NCBI GenBank assembly: GCA_027017505.1
Contig: JALUQR010000139.1
Location: 1 to 9,269 of the forward strand
Source of the DNA: a bacterium
GTDB lineage: Bacteria > Desulfobacterota > GWC2-55-46 > DRQE01
Direction: 5' to 3'
Length of the DNA stretch: 9,269 bases
Shown: one piece after another, positions 1 through 6,038 of the stretch
Layout of the letters: each line of letters starts with the position of its first letter
Position numbering within the stretch: position 1 is the stretch's first letter
Translations under genes and position numbers: made by a program
The notes under the pieces: generated by a model
What the model saw: only the letters and a program-made list of their open reading frames with translations
Told to the model about the DNA's origin: nothing
The model's database searches: none

Positions 1-38
1 ACTTAATGTTGGTGCTGGCACTGAGGAGACCTTCTTCG

Positions 39-67
39 TTGACAAGGCAGGCTTTTTTTTGTATTCT
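39..67 (+). promoter_or_regulatory. Putative sigma-70-type promoter of acn
   Basis: A perfect -35 hexamer TTGACA (39-44) is followed, after a 17-nt spacer, by TATTCT (62-67), which matches the -10 consensus at four of six positions. The expected start of transcription is near 74, giving a leader of about 50 nt before the GTG of acn. The spacer contains a run of eight T (53-60). I see no riboswitch-like fold in the leader. The call rests on consensus and position alone. Confidence 0.5.
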
Positions 68-110
68 TTAAAGTCTCTTTGTGAGGAATCTTACAAACAA
101 TCCCTTAAAA

Positions 111-117
111 AAGGAGG
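111..117 (+). promoter_or_regulatory. Shine-Dalgarno site that fixes the GTG start of acn
   Basis: AAGGAGG lies 9 nt upstream of the GTG at 127. No ATG occurs in this frame before codon 41, which lies within the conserved N-terminal domain, so this site decides the start. Confidence 0.8.
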
Positions 118-126
118 AAGAGGACG

Positions 127-2061
127 GTGGGTAAGAACATAACACAGAAGATTATAGAAAGCCATCTTGTCTCTGGCAGGCCCGTACCTGGTGAGGAGGT
201 GAGCATACGCATTGACCAGACCATAACCCAGGATGCCACAGGCACCATGGCCTATCTGCAGTTTGAGGCAATGGGTGTGGACAGGGTCAAAACAGAGCTT
301 TCCGTAAGCTATGTGGACCACAACACCCTTCAGTACGGGGGTTATGAGAACGCTGATGACCACAGGTTCCTGCAGAGTGTGGCAAAAAAGTACGGCATAT
401 ACTTTTCAAAGGCAGGCAACGGTATATGCCACCAGGTGCACCTTGAAAGATTCGCAGTACCTGGCAAGACCATGCTCGGCTCTGACAGCCACACACCCAC
501 CTGTGGGGGGCTTGGCATGCTCGCCATAGGTGCAGGAGGGCTTGATGTGGCAGTGGCAATGGGTGGTGGGCCGTTCAATCTTATCTATCCAAAGGTGGTG
601 CTTGTGAAACTCTCTGGCAGGCTTCGCCCGTGGGTCTCCGCAAAGGACATAATCCTTGAGCTTTTAAGAAGGCTTACCGTCAAGGGTGGTGTTGGAAAGG
701 TCTTTGAGTACGGTGGCGAGGGCATAAAGACACTCAGTGTGCCCGAGCGTGCAACCATAACCAACATGGGTGCAGAGCTCGGTGCAACCACATCCATATT
801 TCCCAGCGATGAGATAACCCGTGAGTTCATGCGTGCACAGAAAAGGGAAGACCAGTGGGTGGAACTCCTGCCCGATCCCGATGCAGAGTATGATGAGGTT
901 ATAGAGATAAACCTTGATGAGCTCGAGCCCCTTATTGCACAGCCCCACAGCCCTGACAATGTGTGCAGGGTCAGGGACATCGAGGGGCTTAAGGTGGATC
1001 AGGTCTGCATAGGAAGCTGTACAAACTCCTCCTATCGCGACCTCATGCTCGTTGCAGAGGTCTTCAAAAGGGGCCATCGGGTGCATCCTGATGTGAGCAT
1101 GACCGTTTCTCCTGGCTCGCGTCAGGTTCTCGACATGATAGCCCATGCAAACGGGCTTGCAACCCTCATAGAGGCAGGTGCCAGGATACTTGAGGCCACC
1201 TGTGGTCCATGCATAGGTATGGGACAGTCTCCACCATCTGATGCGGTCTCTGTAAGGACATTCAACCGTAACTTCGAGGGCAGAAGCGGTACAAAGTCTG
1301 CAAAGGTATACCTTGCAAGCCCGGAGGTTGCGGTTGCATGCGCCATATACGGAGAGATAAGAGACCCGAGAGTGCTCGGCGACCCACCACAGGTGGAAAC
1401 ACCAAAGGAGTTCATAGTGGATGACTCCATGATACTTCCACCTGCTGAAGACCCATCAACAGTGGAGGTCATAAGGGGTCCAAACATAAAGCCCCTTCCC
1501 ATAAAGGAGCCCCTGCCAGCAACCCTTGAGGGCAAGGTGCTCATAAAACTCGGAGACAACATAACCACAGACCACATAACCCCTGCGGGCTCATGGCTAA
1601 AATACCGCAGTAATGTGCCAAAGTATGCGGAAAGCGTGTTCTCTGTTATAGACGAGAAGTTTCACGAAAAGGCAAAGTCTGCAGGTGGAGGATTCGTCGT
1701 GGGTGGAGAGAACTACGGGCAGGGTTCATCCCGCGAGCACGCAGCCCTGTGCCCCATGTATCTGGGCATAAAGGCGGTTATTGCAAAGAGCTTCGCCCGT
1801 ATCCACAGGGACAATCTTATAAACTTTGGAATCCTGCCACTGGTGTTCAGCGACCCTGCAGACTATAACCACATAGACGAGGGAGACCACCTTGAGCTTG
1901 TGGGGCTCGATGAGCTCGCCCCTGACAGACCGGTGATACTTAAAAACCACACAAAGGCAACTGAACTCAAGCTCAACCACAACCTGACAGAACGCCAGAT
2001 AGAGATACTCAAGGCAGGAGGCAAGCTCAACTACACGAAGGCACAGAGGGCAAATCCTTAA
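127..2061 (+). CDS. acn: Aconitate hydratase, short Aquifex-type form
   Basis: This cytosolic [4Fe-4S] enzyme isomerises citrate to isocitrate through cis-aconitate in the TCA cycle. The 644-residue protein has the aconitase catalytic domains (about 1-400) followed by a swivel domain (about 465-640). The three cluster ligands are visible: Cys298 in GSCTN, and Cys359 and Cys362 in CGPC. Other signature elements are GSDSHTPT (118-125), NRNFEGR (380-386), TTDHITPAGS (480-489) and the active-site loop GQGSSREH (531-538). It is much shorter than the AcnA/IRP type (about 890 aa) and fits the 640-660 aa type described from Aquifex and relatives. The start is GTG with a strong Shine-Dalgarno. The gene stands alone on its strand and converges on bioD, overlapping it by 4 bp. 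The related homoaconitase and isopropylmalate isomerase large subunits are excluded by the fused swivel domain. Confidence 0.95.
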   Translation: MGKNITQKIIESHLVSGRPVPGEEVSIRIDQTITQDATGTMAYLQFEAMGVDRVKTELSVSYVDHNTLQYGGYENADDHRFLQSVAKKYGIYFSKAGNGICHQVHLERFAVPGKTMLGSDSHTPTCGGLGMLAIGAGGLDVAVAMGGGPFNLIYPKVVLVKLSGRLRPWVSAKDIILELLRRLTVKGGVGKVFEYGGEGIKTLSVPERATITNMGAELGATTSIFPSDEITREFMRAQKREDQWVELLPDPDAEYDEVIEINLDELEPLIAQPHSPDNVCRVRDIEGLKVDQVCIGSCTNSSYRDLMLVAEVFKRGHRVHPDVSMTVSPGSRQVLDMIAHANGLATLIEAGARILEATCGPCIGMGQSPPSDAVSVRTFNRNFEGRSGTKSAKVYLASPEVAVACAIYGEIRDPRVLGDPPQVETPKEFIVDDSMILPPAEDPSTVEVIRGPNIKPLPIKEPLPATLEGKVLIKLGDNITTDHITPAGSWLKYRSNVPKYAESVFSVIDEKFHEKAKSAGGGFVVGGENYGQGSSREHAALCPMYLGIKAVIAKSFARIHRDNLINFGILPLVFSDPADYNHIDEGDHLELVGLDELAPDRPVILKNHTKATELKLNHNLTERQIEILKAGGKLNYTKAQRANP

Positions 2062-2738
2062 ATAAGAAAGGTTGCTATGGTGTAGACCTCATCGGGGAGC
2101 GTGCTGCCACTTATGTGGGGAAGCTCCCCGATGATTTTTACACCCAGTCTTTCAAGCTCTCTTCTGTTGTGGGGCACGCTTTCGTCCTCTTCTTTTTCCA
2201 GATGGTTTAAGACCACACCCTTTACACACAGCCCCAGGGATTCTGCATACCTCAGGGTGAGCACCGTATGGTTTATACACCCGAGCCTCTGGGGCACAAC
2301 CACGACTGTGCTCAAACCCAGCATTTTTGCAAGCCCGCCCATGGTAAGCCCCTCACAGAGGGGCACAGCAATGCCACCTGCACCCTCAACTATGGTTATA
2401 TCTGAAAGGTGCTGTATGCTCTCAAAACAGGCCACAATCTTTTCTGGCTCTATTCTCACACCATTGAGCCCTGCTGCAACTGTGGGTGCAAGGGGCTCTT
2501 TGAACCTGTAGGGGTTTACCACATCAAGTGGTGCGGTAAAGCCCGATGCTTCCATGAGTCTCAGTGCATCCACAGGTGTGGGCACACCCCCTTCGAGCAG
2601 ACAGCCTGTTTCCACAGGCTTCATAACACCCACCTTAAGCCCGCGCTCTCTGAACACCCTTGCAAGCAACACCCCCAGAAGGGTCTTCCCACAGGATGTA
2701 TCCGTTGCGGTTATGAACACACCCCTGCCTTCAGGCAC
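2058..2738 (-). CDS. bioD: ATP-dependent dethiobiotin synthetase
   Basis: This cytosolic enzyme closes the ureido ring of biotin by ATP-dependent carboxylation of 7,8-diaminopelargonic acid (DAPA), the step after BioA. The 226-residue length is usual for the family. The P-loop is TDTSCGKT (12-19, Lys18), where TDTEVGKT is common. KPVETGC (40-46), the acidic EGAGG loop (118-122), GCINHT (153-158) and GVVLN (174-178) are further family signatures. The start is GTG at 2738, preceded by a GGGAGGT Shine-Dalgarno with 8 nt spacing and overlapping the 3' end of bioA by 8 bp, which suggests translational coupling. A second GTG six codons later has no comparable site. The stop codon overlaps that of the opposing acn. 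The last part of the gene contains, antisense, the acn terminator. I see no minus-strand terminator downstream of it within acn. Confidence 0.95.
   Translation of the reverse strand: MPEGRGVFITATDTSCGKTLLGVLLARVFRERGLKVGVMKPVETGCLLEGGVPTPVDALRLMEASGFTAPLDVVNPYRFKEPLAPTVAAGLNGVRIEPEKIVACFESIQHLSDITIVEGAGGIAVPLCEGLTMGGLAKMLGLSTVVVVPQRLGCINHTVLTLRYAESLGLCVKGVVLNHLEKEEDESVPHNRRELERLGVKIIGELPHISGSTLPDEVYTIATFLI
2089..2139 (+). terminator. Rho-independent terminator of acn, lying inside the 3' end of bioD
   Basis: A perfect 12-bp inverted repeat, TCATCGGGGAGC (2089-2100) with GCTCCCCGATGA (2123-2134), is followed on the + strand by TTTTT (2135-2139). The 22-nt loop holds a further CCAC-TTAT-GTGG mini-stem (2107-2118). 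The structure begins 28 nt after the acn stop codon and has its T-run only in the + direction, so it should end acn transcription. On the other strand the same bases encode BioD residues about 203-217. Confidence 0.8.
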
Positions 2739-4086
2739 CCTCTGTAACCTCCCGTATGGACTCGTATATGGCTGAAAGAAGCCTTTTAAGCTCCCTCTTC
2801 TTTATACTCAGCGGTGGCATAACCACTATGGTATCTCCCAGAGGGCGCACCACCACACCCCTCTTTCTTGCGTTCATGCACACACGCCAGCCCATCCTCA
2901 GGTCAGCCCTGTAGGGCTTTTTTGTTTGCCTGTCTTCTACAAGCTCTATGCCTGCCATAAGCCCCCTGTATCTCACATCGCCAACATGCCTGAGTTCCCT
3001 GAACCCCTCAAGAATGGATGAAAAAAGCTCCACAACGGGCTGGATTCTATCGAGCACCCTCTCTTTTTCAAAGACCTCAAGGTTTGCCAGTGCAACACTG
3101 CAGGCAAGGGGGTTGCCCGTGTAGGTATGGCCGTGGTAGAAGGCATCGGGGTTTTTCCTTGTGCCCAGGTGTGCCCTGAAGATGGGCTCTGTTGTGAGGG
3201 TCACAGCAAGGGGCAGATACCCGCCTGTAATTCCCTTTGCAAGGCAGAGTATATCCGGGCTTACATCCTCCCACTGGCAGGCAAACATCCTGCCTGTTCT
3301 GCCAAACCCTGTTGCAACCTCATCTGCTATGAGCAGTACATTGTATTTTTTTGTAAGCCTTCTTACCTCCCTTAAAAACCCCTGGGGGGCCACAACCATG
3401 CCTCCTGCACCCTGCACCACAGGCTCTATTATACAGGCTGAAATCCTCCGGTGTGCCCTTTTAAGCACTGCCTCAAGCCTCTCAACGCACTTAAGGGAGC
3501 ACTCTGGATAGGTTCTACCCACAGGACACCTGTAACAGTAGGGATAGGGCGCCCTGTAGGATGGAAAAAGAAGGGGTCTGTATCTTTCAACGAAGAGGTC
3601 TATCTCACCAACGCTCATGGAGCCTATGGTATCTCCGTGGTATGCCCCGCTGAAGGACAGAAACCTCTTTTTCTCAGGTCTTCCCCTCTTCTGCCAGTAG
3701 TAGAAGGCAAGCTTCAGGGCTATTTCAACAGCTGTTGAGCCGTTGTCTGAGTAGAAGACCTTTGTAAGCCCCTTCGGGGCAATCCTTACGAGCCTTTCTG
3801 CAAGGAGTATGGATGGCACATTGGAAAGCCCGAGAAGGGTGGAATGGGCAACTTTTTTAAGCTGTTCTCTTATGGCTCTATCGAGCTCTCTTTTTCTGTG
3901 TCCGTGCACTGTAACCCACAGGGATGAAACCCCGTCTATGTAACGCCTTCCCTCTGTGTCTATAAGGTAGACTCCCTGTGCCCTCTCTATTATGAGGGGC
4001 TCACCCTCAAGCCATTCGCGCATCCTGGTGAAGGGATGCCACACATAGAGTTTGTCAAGCTCTCTCAATCTCTCGGTTGTGTACAT
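2731..4086 (-). CDS. bioA: Adenosylmethionine-8-amino-7-oxononanoate aminotransferase (DAPA synthase)
   Basis: This PLP-dependent class III aminotransferase converts KAPA to DAPA in biotin synthesis, classically with S-adenosylmethionine as amino donor. The 451 residues show the BioA-typical WHPFT (16-20), SSLWVTVHGH (54-63), a cofactor-binding GAYHGDT (147-153), EPVVQGAGGM (221-230), ADEV with Asp255 for the PLP ring nitrogen, and the Schiff-base lysine Lys284 in LAKGITGGYLPL. An insert with four cysteines (184, 187, 196, 200; C-x2-C-x8-C-x3-C) follows the GAYHGDT region; I recall similar inserts in some relatives, and a structural metal site is possible. The gene lies 35 nt downstream of dinB and overlaps bioD by 8 bp. 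The good GGAGG site is an unusual 16 nt from the ATG. Lysine-using variants exist, and the amino donor cannot be read from sequence. Confidence 0.93.
   Translation of the reverse strand: MYTTERLRELDKLYVWHPFTRMREWLEGEPLIIERAQGVYLIDTEGRRYIDGVSSLWVTVHGHRKRELDRAIREQLKKVAHSTLLGLSNVPSILLAERLVRIAPKGLTKVFYSDNGSTAVEIALKLAFYYWQKRGRPEKKRFLSFSGAYHGDTIGSMSVGEIDLFVERYRPLLFPSYRAPYPYCYRCPVGRTYPECSLKCVERLEAVLKRAHRRISACIIEPVVQGAGGMVVAPQGFLREVRRLTKKYNVLLIADEVATGFGRTGRMFACQWEDVSPDILCLAKGITGGYLPLAVTLTTEPIFRAHLGTRKNPDAFYHGHTYTGNPLACSVALANLEVFEKERVLDRIQPVVELFSSILEGFRELRHVGDVRYRGLMAGIELVEDRQTKKPYRADLRMGWRVCMNARKRGVVVRPLGDTIVVMPPLSIKKRELKRLLSAIYESIREVTEGA
2741..2753 (-). promoter_or_regulatory. Shine-Dalgarno site of bioD inside bioA
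   Basis: On the minus strand GGGAGGT lies within the last codons of bioA, about 8 nt before the GTG at 2738. It supports that GTG over the downstream alternative. Confidence 0.7.
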
Positions 4087-4100
4087 TGGAATCTTTCAAA

Positions 4101-4110
4101 AACCTCCTTT
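4101..4110 (-). promoter_or_regulatory. Shine-Dalgarno of bioA with unusually long spacing
   Basis: On the minus strand AAAGGAGGTT covers 4101-4110. From the GGAGG core (4103-4107) to the ATG at 4086 there are 16 nt, far more than the usual 5-9. In-frame codons between them are TGA, AAG, ATT and CCA, so the only possible upstream start is a rare ATT two codons before the ATG. A weaker purine stretch, GAAAGA (4093-4098), sits closer to the ATG and may be used instead. Confidence 0.55.
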
Positions 4111-4121
4111 CCTGTATTAAT

Positions 4122-5213
4122 CTAACCATAGTTCAGGTCTTTCTGCAGACTCCTCTCGCCCCTTTTTTCAAGTCCTGAGGTCTTAACACCCACAAGCCTT
4201 ACAGGCTGTGAGGTATCCACCCTGTCCATGAGTTCAGCCACCTGTGTCCATATATCGTTCAGAGAGTCCGTGGGGGTTGAGACCGTTCGGGAGCGTGTTA
4301 TGGTCTTGAAGTTCCAGTATCTTATCTTTATGGTGAAGGTTCTTGCCCTGTAGCCCTCCTCACGCAGTCTCTCGGTAACATCCTTTGTAAGCTCATAGAG
4401 CACCTCTTTTATAAAGTGGATGTCCCTTGTGTCCTTCTCAAATGTTACCTCCCTTGACATGGAGTTTGGCTCGTGAAAGGGCACAACTGGGGTATCGTCT
4501 ATTCCCCTTGAGTATTCGTAGAGCATGGTGCCGTGTGCCCTTCCGAAGTATCTTATAAGGTGTAGAAGTGGTGTGCGGGCAAGCTCGCCCACTGTGTGTA
4601 TGCCGAGAAACTTAAGCCTCTTTTCTGTCTTCTCGCCCACGCCCCAGAGCTTTCTTACAGGAAGGTCCTTAAGGACCCTGTGGACATCCTCCTCTCTTAT
4701 GACCATGAACCCATCGGGCTTTGAAAGCTCTGTTGCAAGCTTTGCAAGAAGCTTGTTAGGGGCAACCCCTGCGGTTGCAGTAAGGGAGAGCTCATCCCTT
4801 ATCCTTTCCTTTATCCTCTTTGCTGTTGCTATGGACCTTTCAAAGGGGTCTTCACCAGGGGCACATCTTAACTCAAGGAATGCCTCATCAAGGCCAAAGC
4901 TTTCCACAAGGTCTGTGTACTCCCTGAGTATGGCCATGAACCTTTCTGACTCTTCCTCATAGAGGGCAAAGTCCAGTGGAAGAAAGACCGCCTCGGGGCA
5001 CAGCCTTTTTGCCTTTCGCAGTGGCATGCCAGAGTGCACACCAAACCTTCTTGCCTCGTATGACGCAGAGGACACCACACCCCTCTTTGTGGGATCCCCC
5101 TCACCACCCACTATGACGGGTTTACCGCGGAGCTCAACCCTTCTTTTAAGCTCCACAGAAACAAAAAATGCATCCATATCTATGTGTATTACAGCCCTTC
5201 TGTTTCTCTCCAT
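4122..5213 (-). CDS. dinB: DNA polymerase IV (Y-family translesion polymerase)
   Basis: This error-prone polymerase copies past damaged bases. The 363-residue protein has a palm with HIDMDAFF (10-17; metal ligands Asp12, steric gate Phe17), SYEARRFGVHSGMP (51-64), the catalytic pair Asp109-Glu110 in SFGLDEAF, the helix-hairpin-helix thumb WGVGEKTEKRL (190-200) and a little-finger domain from about 250. It ends in QKDLNYG, a plausible but weak match to the Qxx(L/M)x(F/Y) sliding-clamp peptide. I take the ATG at 5213 as the start because family members begin a few residues before HIDMDAFF. The open frame extends to a TTG at 5282, but that would place the promoter inside the coding sequence. There is no Shine-Dalgarno, and a -10-like box ends 8 nt upstream, so the mRNA may be leaderless. 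It is first in an apparent operon with bioA and bioD. Confidence 0.93.
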   Translation of the reverse strand: MERNRRAVIHIDMDAFFVSVELKRRVELRGKPVIVGGEGDPTKRGVVSSASYEARRFGVHSGMPLRKAKRLCPEAVFLPLDFALYEEESERFMAILREYTDLVESFGLDEAFLELRCAPGEDPFERSIATAKRIKERIRDELSLTATAGVAPNKLLAKLATELSKPDGFMVIREEDVHRVLKDLPVRKLWGVGEKTEKRLKFLGIHTVGELARTPLLHLIRYFGRAHGTMLYEYSRGIDDTPVVPFHEPNSMSREVTFEKDTRDIHFIKEVLYELTKDVTERLREEGYRARTFTIKIRYWNFKTITRSRTVSTPTDSLNDIWTQVAELMDRVDTSQPVRLVGVKTSGLEKRGERSLQKDLNYG

Positions 5214-5221
5214 ACTAAAAG

Positions 5222-5249
5222 ATTTAACCCCAAGACACTCTACAGTCAA
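5222..5249 (-). promoter_or_regulatory. Putative promoter of dinB-bioA-bioD
   Basis: On the minus strand TTGACT (complement of 5244-5249) is separated by 16 nt from TTAAAT (complement of 5222-5227). Shifting by one base gives TAAATC with a 17-nt spacer. Only 8 nt separate the -10 box from the dinB ATG, so the transcript would begin at or within a base or two of the start codon. Confidence 0.5.
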
Positions 5250-5265
5250 GCCAAATTGGTTTGAC
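5245..5265. promoter_or_regulatory. 21-bp near-perfect palindrome between divergent promoters, candidate operator
   Basis: The arms are GTCAAgCCAA (5245-5254) and TTGGtTTGAC (5256-5265) around a central A at 5255. Nine of ten base pairs match; only the 5250/5260 pair fails. The outer TTGAC of each arm is part of the -35 box of one promoter (dinB on the minus strand, rsmE on the plus strand). A symmetric dimer bound here would cover both. I do not recognise the site as a known LexA or BirA box. Confidence 0.45.
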
Positions 5266-5289
5266 ACAGGGGGATAAAGCAAATAAAAT
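5261..5289 (+). promoter_or_regulatory. Strong sigma-70-type promoter of rsmE
   Basis: A perfect TTGACA (5261-5266), an optimal 17-nt spacer and TAAAAT (5284-5289; five of six consensus bases) make the best promoter in the window. The predicted start of transcription (5296-5298) coincides with the GTG of rsmE at 5298. There is no room for a Shine-Dalgarno, so the mRNA is probably leaderless. Confidence 0.7.
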
Positions 5290-5297
5290 CCCCTTTA

Positions 5298-6038
5298 GTG
5301 ACAGGCAGAATCCTCATAGAAGAACCCGTAAAGACAGGCCACAGCTACACCATAAGGGGCAGTGCCCTTAAGAATCTTCTTCTGTGGAAACCCCGCAGGG
5401 GGCTTGCACTCACCGTCACTGACAGAGGTGGAAGGCTTTTCAGGGCAAGGTGTGTTCGCCTTGAGAGCAATGAGGCAGAACTTCTTGTCTACGAGGATAT
5501 GGGCACAGAGCTTCCATCCTTTAAGATAAACCTCCTTCAGGCACTTCCACAGCGTGAAAGGATGAAGCTTGTAATAGAGAAGACAACAGAGCTCGGTGTG
5601 TCCTGTATCGTGCCGTTTGAGTCTGAAAGGTCCATAAAGAGGGAGGAAATGCAGTTTTTGCAGGATAAGAGTCATCGCTGGCAGGACTGGGCACTCAGGG
5701 CATCTCTGCAGTCAAGAAGGCCAACCATCCCCCGTGTGGAGGGTATCACCTCCTTTGACTCTGCCCTTTCTTCTTTCAGGGCTGTGGGCCTCGGGCTGAT
5801 TCTCTCCGAGCATCACAGAAGCCCCCTTATAAGGGAGGTCTTAAGGGATACCACAGCTACCTCGGTAGTTCTTGTAGTGGGCCCAGAGGGCGGGTTCACA
5901 CAGGGAGAGCTACAGAGGGCAGAAGAGCTGGGCTATGTGGCGGTTTCCACAGGTGCAACCATACTGCGCACAGAGACAGCCTCTATTTTTGCAGTGGGAG
6001 CCATAGCCTACGAGCTTACAGGGAGGCACACTGGATGA
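5298..6038 (+). CDS. rsmE: 16S rRNA (uracil-1498-N3)-methyltransferase
   Basis: This SPOUT-superfamily enzyme uses S-adenosylmethionine to make m3U at position 1498 (E. coli numbering) of 16S rRNA in the 30S subunit. The 246-residue length is normal. An N-terminal PUA-like domain (about 1-70) precedes the trefoil-knot domain with RMKLVIEKTTELGV (88-101), GPEGGF (195-200) and the SAM-binding ILRTETA (222-228). The start is GTG at 5298, the only plausible initiator before the conserved RILIEE N-terminus, since an in-frame TGA lies at 5262. The bases before it (AAAATCCCCTTTA) contain no Shine-Dalgarno, and a strong -10 box ends 8 nt upstream, so a leaderless mRNA is likely. Its TGA overlaps the ATG of the transporter gene (ATGA). 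Confidence 0.95.
   Translation: MTGRILIEEPVKTGHSYTIRGSALKNLLLWKPRRGLALTVTDRGGRLFRARCVRLESNEAELLVYEDMGTELPSFKINLLQALPQRERMKLVIEKTTELGVSCIVPFESERSIKREEMQFLQDKSHRWQDWALRASLQSRRPTIPRVEGITSFDSALSSFRAVGLGLILSEHHRSPLIREVLRDTTATSVVLVVGPEGGFTQGELQRAEELGYVAVSTGATILRTETASIFAVGAIAYELTGRHTG

Noticed and set aside
30..60. T8 run at 53-60 as a terminator of an upstream gene
   Set aside because: Only a weak CCTT/AAGG pairing precedes it, with no GC-rich stem. The run fits better as the spacer of the acn promoter.
2..142. Left-open reading frame of 46 codons that could be the tail of an upstream gene
   Set aside because: It has no recognisable motif, runs through the acn promoter and Shine-Dalgarno and past the acn start, and is short enough to be open by chance.
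585..1577. Long antisense frames within acn (585-980, 664-1146, 1122-1577)
   Set aside because: They are low-complexity Ser/Thr/Pro- or Cys/His-rich translations of the opposite strand of a well-conserved gene, with no family motif and no ribosome-binding site that stands out.
1600..1640. CCGCA/TGCGG inverted repeat as a minus-strand terminator for bioD
   Set aside because: The stem is only 5 bp with a 16-nt loop and a poor T-tract, and it lies over 400 nt past the bioD stop.
4087..4121. BirA operator or separate promoter before bioA
   Set aside because: There is a GGTTAG near 4125-4130 on the minus strand, but no matching inverted half-site, and no -35/-10 pair with acceptable spacing.
5214..5282. 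N-terminal extension of DinB from a TTG at 5282
   Set aside because: It would add 23 residues with no DinB similarity ahead of the usual N-terminus, has no Shine-Dalgarno, and would put both promoters and the palindrome into coding sequence.
5214..5297. Canonical LexA box controlling dinB
   Set aside because: No CTGT-N8-ACAG, GAAC-N4-GTTC or GTTC-N7-GTTC is present. The palindrome seen there is of a different type and its regulator is unknown.
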